64,000 bases of DNA from Xylanibacter brevis ATCC 19188 (GTDB taxonomy: Bacteria > Bacteroidota > Bacteroidia > Bacteroidales > Bacteroidaceae): positions 40,047 to 104,046 of the forward strand of contig NZ_JHXM01000017.1 of the NCBI RefSeq assembly GCF_000621725.1, read 5' to 3'. Shown in pieces: positions 49,391 to 56,738 of the stretch. The notes under the pieces are model-generated. The model was not told where the DNA came from. It ran no database searches and saw nothing but the letters and a program-made list of their open reading frames with translations. The position numbers were made by a program, and so were the translations under genes. Numbering within the stretch: the first letter of the stretch is position 1; the number at the start of each line of letters is the position of its first letter.

Positions 49391-50139
49391 CATTGACCTA
49401 CGTTTTTCACAGTTGTTTCGTACTTGAAACGGAAAAATCCATCCTGATATTTGATTATTGGATGGATTTGAAAGGCATTGTCCCATCATTTCTGAAAAAA
49501 GACAAGCCCATCTATGTGTTCTCCAGTCATTTTCACGAAGACCACTTCAATTCTACAATCTTTGAATGGAGAAAGCAACATGAGGGCATCACCTATATAC
49601 TATCCAAGGATATCTATAAGCATCGGAGAGCCCAAAAGGAAGATGCCGATGTATGGATGGCCAAGGGCGGCACCTGGTCAGACGGTACTTTGTCCGTATG
49701 GGCATTAGGCAGCACAGACAGCGGCGTGTCGTGGATTGTAGAGACAGACGGTAAACGCATCTTCCATGCTGGCGACCTAAACAATTGGTATGCGAGATTT
49801 CTGTCAGAAGCAAAACCAGGCGAAACCATCTACAGTGAGGAGTTTAACGAAGATATAGACCCGATTGCCCATGAGAAGCAATATCTTGGCGAACTGAAGG
49901 ATATTCGCAAGATTGCGGATCGTTTCGACATAGTGATGTTCCCTGTTGACGGGCGTATCGGCAATGGCTATACCCTTGGTGGCCGACAATTTATTGACCG
50001 CTTCAAGGTTGGCCTTTTTGTACCCATGCACTTCGTGGCCAGTGGTTTTAAATCTGCTTGGCGTATGAAGGAGTTTACGGATGAAAAAGAAATACCATTC
50101 TGGGAAATCAGCAGAGAGGGTGATACAATTGAGGTCTGA
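49387..50139 (+). CDS. Metallo-beta-lactamase-fold hydrolase
   Basis: A 250-residue soluble MBL protein. FHSCFVLETEKSILIFDYW, the metal motif SSHFHEDHF (HxHxDH), FHAGDLNNWY, and MFPVDGRIGNGYTLGGRQFI with PMHFVAS are present. The pattern fits the UlaG-like branch of small-molecule hydrolases; substrate unknown. It is coupled to the family C gene by a 4-bp overlap. Confidence 0.85.
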   Translation: MTLTYVFHSCFVLETEKSILIFDYWMDLKGIVPSFLKKDKPIYVFSSHFHEDHFNSTIFEWRKQHEGITYILSKDIYKHRRAQKEDADVWMAKGGTWSDGTLSVWALGSTDSGVSWIVETDGKRIFHAGDLNNWYARFLSEAKPGETIYSEEFNEDIDPIAHEKQYLGELKDIRKIADRFDIVMFPVDGRIGNGYTLGGRQFIDRFKVGLFVPMHFVASGFKSAWRMKEFTDEKEIPFWEISREGDTIEV

Positions 50140-50168
50140 TCACTCGTCAAAGGCATAGTACACAAAGG

Positions 50169-50306
50169 ATGTCTGCCACATCACCTACAAAGAATGAAAT
50201 TAAGTCTAAGAGAACAATCTCTGAGGACGTTGAAACAGAAATAAGAAGAGAAATTTGTACAATAGAAAAAAGATGTATATATTTGCAAAGTATTACTATG
50301 ATATAA
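50169..50306 (+). CDS. Possible 45-residue protein
   Basis: Open frame MSATSPTKNEIKSKRTISED, VETEIRREICTIEKRCIYLQ, ending SITMI. It is charged and plausible as an N-terminal fragment, but has no promoter box and no recognised relatives. It lies in a 246-bp gap that otherwise holds a box TATATTTGCA at 50278-50287. Confidence 0.2.
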   Translation: MSATSPTKNEIKSKRTISEDVETEIRREICTIEKRCIYLQSITMI

Positions 50307-50349
50307 GAAACAATATCTGCTTCACAGACGATGCAACGGAATAAATTAC

Positions 50350-50359
50350 TACCTTTGCA
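50350..50359 (+). promoter_or_regulatory. Promoter box of the FlK-like thioesterase-FKBP unit
   Basis: TACCTTTGCA, 26 bp before the ATG at 50386. Confidence 0.65.
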
Positions 50360-50385
50360 CACATCATCACGACACTTCAAGAAAA

Positions 50386-50757
50386 ATGATAGAGATTGGA
50401 CTTAAACATACAAGTGAAATGACGGTTACCGATGCCGTTACTGCTAGTTACATAGGATCTGGAGATATGCCTGTATTGGCAACTCCAGCTATGATGGCAT
50501 TGATGGAAAATGCAGCTATGCTTGCAGTCGCTAAAGAACTAGCAGAAGGTAGCACCACTGTTGGCGGGCATATAGAATCGTCACACATTAGACCTTCGAA
50601 GATAGGCGACAAGATAACGGCAACAGCAGAAGTAACCAACATAGATGGAAAGAAGATATTCTTCAAAGTGAGCGCATACTTTGAAGACGTATTGCTAGGT
50701 GAAGGTACACACCTAAGATTTATCGTTGACAGAGGAAAATTCATGGCTAAACTTTAA
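50386..50757 (+). CDS. FlK-like hotdog thioesterase
   Basis: A 123-residue hotdog protein of the fluoroacetyl-CoA thioesterase-like group: VTASYIGSGDMPVLATPAMM, ALMENAAMLAVAKELAEGST, GGHIESSHIRPSKIGD. The helix PAMMALMENAAM and the Thr/Glu/His set are as in FlK relatives, most of which act on ordinary short acyl-CoAs. It shares a transcript with the FKBP gene 4 bp downstream. Confidence 0.82.
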   Translation: MIEIGLKHTSEMTVTDAVTASYIGSGDMPVLATPAMMALMENAAMLAVAKELAEGSTTVGGHIESSHIRPSKIGDKITATAEVTNIDGKKIFFKVSAYFEDVLLGEGTHLRFIVDRGKFMAKL

Positions 50758-50761
50758 CAAC

Positions 50762-51172
50762 ATGGCAAAAGAGAAAAGTAAAGCCCAATACATACAGGCC
50801 AACAAGGATTGGCTGGAAGCAAAAGCCAAAGAGGATGGTGTAAAGGCGCTACCTAAGGGTATTTATTACAAGGTACTGAGTGAGGGTATCAAGGACAGTG
50901 CAAGACCAACGGTTCGCAGCATTATCACAGCACATTATACAGGCTGGACCATTGACGGCAAACAATTTGACAGCAGTCGTGGTAGTGTGCCATTAGCTTG
51001 CCGCTTGTGTGACCTGATCGAAGGTTGGATTATCGCCATGCAGCAGATGCACATTGGTGATAAATGGGAGATTTATATCCCTGCCGAGATGGGCTATGGC
51101 AAGTTTTCGCAGCCTGGTATTCCTGGCGGTTCCACACTTATCTTTGAAATTGAGCTCGTAGGCATTGCATGA
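50762..51172 (+). CDS. FKBP-type peptidyl-prolyl isomerase
   Basis: A 136-residue cytosolic FKBP. After a helical N-terminus (KEKSKAQYIQANKDWLEAKA), the domain shows GIYYKVLSEG, HYTGWTIDGKQFDSSR, PLACRLCDLIEGWIIAMQQM, GDKWEIYIPAEMGYG and GGSTLIFEIELVGI. The usual VIPGW loop reads LIEGW. It speeds proline isomerisation in protein folding, with a possible holdase role. The ATG at 50762 is preferred over a start inside the thioesterase gene. Confidence 0.93.
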   Translation: MAKEKSKAQYIQANKDWLEAKAKEDGVKALPKGIYYKVLSEGIKDSARPTVRSIITAHYTGWTIDGKQFDSSRGSVPLACRLCDLIEGWIIAMQQMHIGDKWEIYIPAEMGYGKFSQPGIPGGSTLIFEIELVGIA

Positions 51173-51253
51173 ATCTCCCTAAGTTCATTATGCCTACACC
51201 CCAAATTCTGAATAATATGAATAGAACATTAGTCGCTATTCAATCGTTAAATT

Positions 51254-51754
51254 CTAATTACCACCGCGCTGCCTTACCAACTCAATAGCCTCTTTACCTG
51301 TCAGGTGCTCAATGTCCATACGGATGGCCAGCATATGTGCAAGGCCGCTTTCCAGTTCTTTCTGCAAGGCGTCGTCATGGTTGGGATTAAAGCGATTACC
51401 CATCATATGCATGATGGTTCGTTTCTCGGCTTCATCCTCTACAATTTCAATTCTGCCAAAGGCTATCACACTACGAAAGTAGGTGGTGTACTTCTCTGGT
51501 CTCACATCGTCCTTTTCTATAACACAAAAAGAGGCTTTGTTGCATCTGCGGATGGCATCCACTTTATGGCCAGCCATAGCACTGTGGAAGTATAGTTTGC
51601 CGTTGTCATAGACATAGCTGATGGGCACGGCATAGGGATAGTCATTATCGCCCAACAAGGCTAATGTGCCAGAAGTAGCCTTCTGCAGAACGGCGATGCT
51701 GTCTGCGTCAGTCAGTTGCTGACGCTTTCGTCTCATTTCTCGGAACTCACTCAT
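51254..51754 (-). CDS. NimA-like pyridoxamine 5'-phosphate oxidase-family protein
   Basis: A 166-residue split-barrel flavoprotein. EMRRKRQQLTDADSIAVLQK is the N-terminus typical of 5-nitroimidazole-resistance (Nim)-like proteins, followed by GTLALLGDNDYPYAVPISYV, LYFHSAMAGHKVDAIRR, SFCVIEKD and YTTYFRSVIAFGRIEIV. Family members bind FMN or haem. Whether it gives nitroimidazole tolerance cannot be said from sequence. Promoter box at 51803-51812. Confidence 0.85.
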   Translation of the reverse strand: MSEFREMRRKRQQLTDADSIAVLQKATSGTLALLGDNDYPYAVPISYVYDNGKLYFHSAMAGHKVDAIRRCNKASFCVIEKDDVRPEKYTTYFRSVIAFGRIEIVEDEAEKRTIMHMMGNRFNPNHDDALQKELESGLAHMLAIRMDIEHLTGKEAIELVRQRGGN

Positions 51755-51802
51755 AACGTGGTGTTGTGATGGGTATTTATTATTACTAGAACCAAATTTC
51801 CG

Positions 51803-51812
51803 TGCAAAGGTA
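51803..51812 (-). promoter_or_regulatory. Promoter box of the NimA-like gene
   Basis: TACCTTTGCA on the minus strand, 49 bp before the ATG. Confidence 0.6.
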
Positions 51813-51881
51813 GTAAATATTATGCAGAATACCGTCGTTTACAATCAACAATCAATGGGGTATGACAAACTTTCAGCCAAC

Positions 51882-51928
51882 GTTTAAGTGAGTTTAAAGA
51901 ATTGTCAGCATAGTTTAAGCGAGTTTAA
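51882..51928 (+). promoter_or_regulatory. GTTTAA array upstream of hsp20 copy 2
   Basis: GTTTAA at 51882, 51892, 51913 and 51923: the same 0/10/31/41 offsets as before copy 1, with all four hexamers perfect here and the same GAATTGTCAGCATA spacer. Confidence 0.6.
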
Positions 51929-51982
51929 AATCCGTGCCAGTTTGGCAAGTATGCCAGCGTCTCTGCCCCGCCCTGCTACCAC

Positions 51983-51998
51983 GGGCACATGCTTTGCA
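51983..51998 (+). promoter_or_regulatory. Sigma-54-like -24/-12 element, hsp20 copy 2
   Basis: GGGCACATGCTTTGCA against TGGCACRnnnnTTGCW: only the first base differs. It lies 11 bp (one helical turn) further from the GTTTAA array than in copy 1. Confidence 0.5.
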
Positions 51999-52083
51999 CT
52001 ATCACAGATGAAAGCCAAAGCGAAAGCCGAGGCGATCAAGAACAAATAAGTTAAACTAAAAGTATAATTAGGAGGTATTGATT

Positions 52084-52506
52084 ATGTTACCAGTAATGTT
52101 TCAGAACAGTTGGATGCCAACAGTATTTGAGGATTTCTTGAACAATGATTGGATGCCTCGTGCCAACAGTACAGCACCCGCAGTCAATGTCAAGGAGAAC
52201 GACAAGAGCTACATCATGGAACTTGCAGCTCCAGGCATAAAGAAAGAATATTGCCGTGTAGGGATCAACGATGAGGGCAACCTCACCATCGCTATTGAGG
52301 CCAAGCAGGAACACAAGCATGAAGACAGTCATCGCCACTATCTGCGTCGGGAGTTCAGCTACTCTAACTACGAACAGAGCTACACCCTGCCAGACGATGT
52401 GATGCGCGATAAGATTTCTGCTAAGGTAGAGGATGGCATTTTGACAATCACGATGCCGAAGACCGAACCAAAGGAGAAAGTGACTAAAGCCATTGAGGTT
52501 TCATAA
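52084..52506 (+). CDS. Hsp20/alpha-crystallin small heat-shock protein, copy 2
   Basis: A 140-residue holdase, 134 of 140 residues identical to copy 1 at 40349-40771. The alpha-crystallin signature VEDGILTITMPK is intact. The leader from about 68 bp upstream through the first 45 or so codons is almost identical in DNA to copy 1, whereas the second half differs at many synonymous positions. This gradient points to gene conversion. AGGAGG at 52070-52075 sets the start. Confidence 0.95.
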   Translation: MLPVMFQNSWMPTVFEDFLNNDWMPRANSTAPAVNVKENDKSYIMELAAPGIKKEYCRVGINDEGNLTIAIEAKQEHKHEDSHRHYLRREFSYSNYEQSYTLPDDVMRDKISAKVEDGILTITMPKTEPKEKVTKAIEVS

Positions 52507-52530
52507 TGTTGATAGTTCCAAATTAATAAT

Positions 52531-52570
52531 ATATCCCTGACTTACATTATAAAAGTCAGGGATATTTTTT
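52531..52570 (+). terminator. Terminator of hsp20 copy 2
   Basis: Perfect 13-bp stem ATATCCCTGACTT / AAGTCAGGGATAT with a 9-nt loop, followed by a run of T. Confidence 0.9.
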
Positions 52571-52608
52571 TTAGATAGCAACAATAATAGCAAAGGAACA
52601 GATAAGAA

Positions 52609-52642
52609 AATCCCAGACCTGCAGAAGTACAAGTCTGGGATT
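52609..52642 (-). terminator. Terminator of serC-serA
   Basis: Perfect 10-bp stem AATCCCAGAC/GTCTGGGATT; on the minus strand it ends in TTTTCTT. Confidence 0.75.
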
Positions 52643-52695
52643 ATTATATCGAGCGACTCACGCTGATAGAAACGGAATACTTGTTTCTTGCGTGA

Positions 52696-53613
52696 TTACT
52701 TGTTTACCTGGAACTTTGTGTCGCCATCCTTGAAGAAAGCGTTGATCTGCTTAGCAGCAGCGATACCAGCATTGATGTTGGCCTCGGCCGTCTGTGCTCC
52801 CATTTTCTTAGGTGTCGAGAAGTAGCGACCCTCGAACTTCAGGAACTCATCGTTGGCATCGGGCATGATATCGGTAACAAACTTAAGGTCCTCACGCTCA
52901 GCCATCAACTTGATGAGCTCTGGCTCGTTGATCACCTCCTTGCGGGCCGTGTTAACCAGCACGCCGCCCTTCTTCATCTTGCCTACCAATGCTGCATTGA
53001 TACTCTGCTTGGTCTCGGGGGTAGCAGGGATATGGAGTGAAACGACATCACAGGTCTCGAACAGAGCCTCCTGATTAGCTACGGCATGTACGCCAGCAGC
53101 CTCGATCACGTCAGCAGGACAGAAAGCATCGTAGGCATAGACCTCCATACCAAAGCCCTTGGCGATACGAGCCACATTGCGACCTACGTTGCCAAAAGCC
53201 AAGATACCCAACTTCTTGCCCAGCAGCTCGCTGCCACTCTTACCATTGTAGAAACCGCGTACAGCCATCACGAGGAGACCGAACACCAGCTCTGCAACAG
53301 CATTTGAGTTCTGACCAGGTGTATTCTCTGCCACTACATTGTGGGCAGTGGCTGCAGCCAGGTCGATGTTGTCGTAGCCAGCACCTGCACGAACTACAAT
53401 CTTCAACTGCTTAGCAGCATCAAGCACCTCTGCATCTACCTTATCCGAACGGATAATCAGCGCATCGGCATCGGCTACTGCAGCCAGCAGCTGAGCCTTT
53501 TCTGTATATTTCTCGAGCAGCACCAGCTCATTGCCGGCTGCTTCAATCTCTGCCTTAATACCATTGACAGCAGCTGCTGCGAATGGTTTCTCTGTTGCAA
53601 CTAAAACTTTCAT
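52696..53613 (-). CDS. serA: D-3-phosphoglycerate dehydrogenase, short (ACT-less) type with Lys active site
   Basis: A 305-residue NAD-dependent dehydrogenase for the first step of serine synthesis. The Rossmann loop is LGILAFGNVGRNVARIA, the catalytic Arg lies in VNTARKEVINEPE, and a Glu follows. The usual catalytic His is replaced by Lys in STPKKMGAQTAEA, the feature of the so-called type IIIK enzymes. There is no ACT or ASB regulatory domain, so feedback by serine is not expected. It follows serC by 34 bp. Confidence 0.93.
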   Translation of the reverse strand: MKVLVATEKPFAAAAVNGIKAEIEAAGNELVLLEKYTEKAQLLAAVADADALIIRSDKVDAEVLDAAKQLKIVVRAGAGYDNIDLAAATAHNVVAENTPGQNSNAVAELVFGLLVMAVRGFYNGKSGSELLGKKLGILAFGNVGRNVARIAKGFGMEVYAYDAFCPADVIEAAGVHAVANQEALFETCDVVSLHIPATPETKQSINAALVGKMKKGGVLVNTARKEVINEPELIKLMAEREDLKFVTDIMPDANDEFLKFEGRYFSTPKKMGAQTAEANINAGIAAAKQINAFFKDGDTKFQVNK

Positions 53614-53647
53614 TTTATTTCATTGAACATTGAACATTGACTATTGA

Positions 53648-54715
53648 TTAATGGTTTGCTTCGAACTCCTTCATGCAAGCAACGAGGGCGTTGACACCTT
53701 CGATGGTCTGAGCATTGTAGCAAGAAGCGCGGAAACCACCAACATCACGGTGCCCCTTAACACCAACCATACCCTTAGATACTGCGAAGTCGAGGAAGTC
53801 TTTCTCTAGCTCCTTGTACTCAGGAGCCATCACGAAGCAGATGTTCATCAGTGAACGATCGGCCTCCTGAGCGGTGCCTACGAACATCTTGTTGCGGTCA
53901 ATCTCGCCATAGACAATCTCTGCACGCTGCTGAGCCAGTTTATCCATAGCCTCTACACCACCCTGCTTCTTGATCCAACGCAGGTTCTCGAGTGCGCTGT
54001 AGATGGGCACTACAGGAGGTGTGTTGAACATTGAGCCCTTAGACACGTGTGTGCGATAGTCGAGCATAGTAGGGATCTGACGAGGAGCCTTACCCAGAGC
54101 ATCGTCCTTCACGATCACGATAGTTACACCTGCCATAGCCAGGTTCTTCTGAGCACCGGCATAGATAGCATCGTACTTAGCTACGTCGATAGGACGGCTG
54201 AAAATGTCGGAAGACATATCGGCAATCAAGCGAACGGGCACGTCGAGATCCTTGCGAAGCTCAGTACCGTAGATAGTATTGTTGGTGGTGATGTGCAGAT
54301 AGTCAGCATCTGCAGGCACTGTCCAATCCTTAGGAATGAAAGTGTAGTTTGCATCAGCAGAAGAAGCGACCTCAACTACCTCACCGAAAAGTTTTGCTTC
54401 CTTCATAGCCTTCTTTGCCCAAACACCAGTGTTCAGATAGGCGGCCTTCTTAATCAAGAAGTTATAAGGAATCATACAGAACTCAAGGGATGCGCCTCCA
54501 CCAAGGAAGATTACGGAGTAACCCTCAGGAACCTGCAACAGCTCTTTAACAAGCGCTACAGCCTCGTCAACGACGGGCTGGAAATCCTTGGCACGATGGC
54601 TGATCTCCATCAGAGAAAGACCAGAACCATTGAAGTCTAAACACTGTTTAGCGGTGGCCTCAATGACTTCGCGAGGAAGCATCGAAGGGCCGGCATTAAA
54701 GTTGTACTTCTTCAT
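53648..54715 (-). CDS. serC: Phosphoserine aminotransferase
   Basis: A 355-residue PLP-dependent class V aminotransferase that converts 3-phosphohydroxypyruvate to phosphoserine. It opens with [16 protein letters not shown]; the PLP lysine is in [13 protein letters not shown], and phosphate-binding residues near [13 protein letters not shown] are present. It heads the serC-serA operon. In many relatives a DUF1015 gene follows serA; here it lies at 23737. Confidence 0.97.
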   Translation of the reverse strand: MKKYNFNAGPSMLPREVIEATAKQCLDFNGSGLSLMEISHRAKDFQPVVDEAVALVKELLQVPEGYSVIFLGGGASLEFCMIPYNFLIKKAAYLNTGVWAKKAMKEAKLFGEVVEVASSADANYTFIPKDWTVPADADYLHITTNNTIYGTELRKDLDVPVRLIADMSSDIFSRPIDVAKYDAIYAGAQKNLAMAGVTIVIVKDDALGKAPRQIPTMLDYRTHVSKGSMFNTPPVVPIYSALENLRWIKKQGGVEAMDKLAQQRAEIVYGEIDRNKMFVGTAQEADRSLMNICFVMAPEYKELEKDFLDFAVSKGMVGVKGHRDVGGFRASCYNAQTIEGVNALVACMKEFEANH

Positions 54716-54765
54716 AAAATTGTTTGATTAATTATTTAGTTTAATAACCTTTTTCTTAAAAACGT

Positions 54766-54775
54766 TGCGAAATTA
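54766..54775 (-). promoter_or_regulatory. Weak promoter box of serC-serA
   Basis: TAATTTCGCA on the minus strand, 51 bp before the ATG; one base off TAnnTTTG. Confidence 0.35.
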
Positions 54776-54883
54776 CAATTTTATTTTTAAACCAGCAAAT
54801 ATTTTGGCATAAATTAATGCAAAACCGCACTTTTCCTATCATATTGTCAACTCAACGTATCAAATCTTTAATAATTTGCATTT

Positions 54884-56212
54884 CTAGCGCACAGGTTCCA
54901 GGATTGTGCGCACGCCTTTTATTTTCTCGCCGCGCGTCATCCTGATGACCTGCTGCAGCTTCTCGCGCTTCACAGCGACATAGGCATAGCGCTCGGCCAC
55001 GTCTATACGCCCGATTTCGGAGGTCTGCAGCCCTCCCTTCTTGCAAAGGAAGCCCACGATGTCGCCCTTCGATATCTTGTCTTTCTTGCCTTTACCGATA
55101 TAGAGCGTTGTCATGCGTGGTGCCGAAGGCTTCTCGTTGGTAACCTCCACCTCATAGCTCTCCACACCAGCTTCCACAAATTCGGGCAGGTGTTCTTCGG
55201 GACCTATCAGGAAGAACGTCTTTCCCGAGGCATCCCAGCGGGCGGTGCGCCCCACGCGATGCACGAGTGCTTCCTCGTTGAGGGGCAAGTGATAATGAAT
55301 GATATTATCGATTTGCGGAATGTCGAGACCACGAGAGGCCAGATCAGTAGATACCAGCACCGTAGCTGACCCGTTTGAGAACTTATACAGAGCATCCTCG
55401 CGCTGTCGTTGTTCTAAGCCGCCATGAAAAGCACTTGTCACAAACCCTTGCTGGCGCAAGTACTCATCCGTGCGCACCACCGAGTCGCGGTAGTTCAGAA
55501 ACACGATGCTCTGGCTCTCGCCCAAAGAGAGAAGCAAGCGTGCCAACGTGCCAAGTTTATCTTTCTCAGGACTATCCACCTGATACACCTGCACGCGGTC
55601 GTTGACGGGCTCGTCTTCTACCAGATAGTCGAGACGATCCGTGCGCCGCATCTCTACGAACTGAGGTATCTGTTCGGCATCGGTAGCCGAAAGCAGGATG
55701 CGACGTTCGAGCGAGGGCAAACTATCTATCAACTTAGACATCTCGTTTTGGAAGCCCATCTCTAGGCACTTATCAAACTCGTCTATTATTATATATTTAA
55801 TATGGTGTGCGTCAATATTACCCTTGTCCAGATGGTCATTCAGTCGACCAGGCGTACCAAACACCAGTTGCGGACGGTTCTGCTTCAAGACTCTGTGTTC
55901 ATCCATCGTCGCACGGCCACCATAACAGCTCTGTGAACGCAGTCCTGAGCCCATCGACTTCAAGACCGCATCCGACTGCATGGCCAATTCGCGACTAGGC
56001 AGCACCACCAGCGCCTGAACCTCGCTGCTGGAAGCGTCGAGCAACTGGATGAGCGGCAAAAGATAAGCCAGCGTCTTGCCCGAACCCGTGGGAGAAAGTA
56101 TCACGACATCATGACGCCCACGCAGGATATGCTCTTCAGCCTCCTGCTGCATCATGCTCAGTTGGTCAATCCCCAACTTTCTCAGTACTTTATTAAGTAA
56201 TTCATTCCTCAT
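54884..56212 (-). CDS. DEAD-box RNA helicase, DbpA-like
   Basis: A 442-residue ATP-dependent RNA helicase. Motifs: SPTGSGKT (I), IIIDEFDKCLEMGF (II, here DEFD rather than DEAD), LSATD (III), ASRGLDIPQID (V), HRVGRTAR (VI). The C-terminal about 75 residues form a DbpA-type RNA-binding domain (TTLYIGKGKKDKISKGDIVG, FLCKKGGLQ), which in E. coli recognises 23S rRNA helix 92. It is therefore likely a ribosome assembly factor. Start at 56212 leaves only about a 5-nt leader after the promoter box 56219-56228. Confidence 0.93.
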   Translation of the reverse strand: MRNELLNKVLRKLGIDQLSMMQQEAEEHILRGRHDVVILSPTGSGKTLAYLLPLIQLLDASSSEVQALVVLPSRELAMQSDAVLKSMGSGLRSQSCYGGRATMDEHRVLKQNRPQLVFGTPGRLNDHLDKGNIDAHHIKYIIIDEFDKCLEMGFQNEMSKLIDSLPSLERRILLSATDAEQIPQFVEMRRTDRLDYLVEDEPVNDRVQVYQVDSPEKDKLGTLARLLLSLGESQSIVFLNYRDSVVRTDEYLRQQGFVTSAFHGGLEQRQREDALYKFSNGSATVLVSTDLASRGLDIPQIDNIIHYHLPLNEEALVHRVGRTARWDASGKTFFLIGPEEHLPEFVEAGVESYEVEVTNEKPSAPRMTTLYIGKGKKDKISKGDIVGFLCKKGGLQTSEIGRIDVAERYAYVAVKREKLQQVIRMTRGEKIKGVRTILEPVR

Positions 56213-56218
56213 AGCGTT

Positions 56219-56228
56219 TGCAAAGATA
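56219..56228 (-). promoter_or_regulatory. Promoter box of the DbpA-like gene, close to the ATG
   Basis: TATCTTTGCA on the minus strand, ending 6 bp before the ATG at 56212; very short leader expected. Confidence 0.6.
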
Positions 56229-56272
56229 CGAAATAATTTATTATCACTATTCCTTAAATCAAGTTTTTTTTC

Positions 56273-56282
56273 TACCTTTGCA
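56273..56282 (+). promoter_or_regulatory. Promoter box of fur-recQ
   Basis: TACCTTTGCA, 21 bp before the ATG at 56304; divergent from the helicase promoter. Confidence 0.65.
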
Positions 56283-56303
56283 CCTATAATTATTTCAGAC
56301 ACG

Positions 56304-56738
56304 ATGCATACAAACACCTCCGACGAACAAACCCTGCAACAGGCCGGCATCAGAGTGACAGCCGTGCGCCTGCTCGTATGGCATTACATACGCCACAACT
56401 ATACGGATGCCTTCAGTCTTAACGACCTGGAAATGGGCCTTAAGACGGTTGACAAATCAACCCTTTTCCGCACACTGACCCTTCTGAACGAAGCGCACCT
56501 GCTTCACGAGATTGACGACGGGTCGGGATCACAGAAATACTGCGTGTGCCATCACGACGACACCCGCCACTGCACGGGTCACGTACACCTGTCGTGTCGC
56601 TTGTGCCATCGCACTTACTGCCTGCCCAACGTCAGAATTCCCTCGGTGCCGCTACCCGAGGGCTTCGAGGTGGAAGAAACCGAATATGTGGTGAAAGGCA
56701 TCTGCGCCAACTGCGCAGGAAAGGAGGGTCACAGATGA
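56304..56738 (+). CDS. Fur-family metal/peroxide regulator
   Basis: A 144-residue Fur-family repressor. The winged helix has LQQAGIRVTAVRLLVWHYI, NDLEMGLKTVDKSTLFRTLT and LHEIDDGSGSQKYCVC; the dimerisation part has HVHLSCRLCHRTYCLP and the second CxxC in GICANCAG. Two CxxC pairs suggest the structural Zn site; the His/Cys-rich CHHDDTRHCTGHVH supplies the sensor site. Zur or PerR specificity cannot be decided. Its stop overlaps the recQ start (ATGA). Confidence 0.9.
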   Translation: MHTNTSDEQTLQQAGIRVTAVRLLVWHYIRHNYTDAFSLNDLEMGLKTVDKSTLFRTLTLLNEAHLLHEIDDGSGSQKYCVCHHDDTRHCTGHVHLSCRLCHRTYCLPNVRIPSVPLPEGFEVEETEYVVKGICANCAGKEGHR

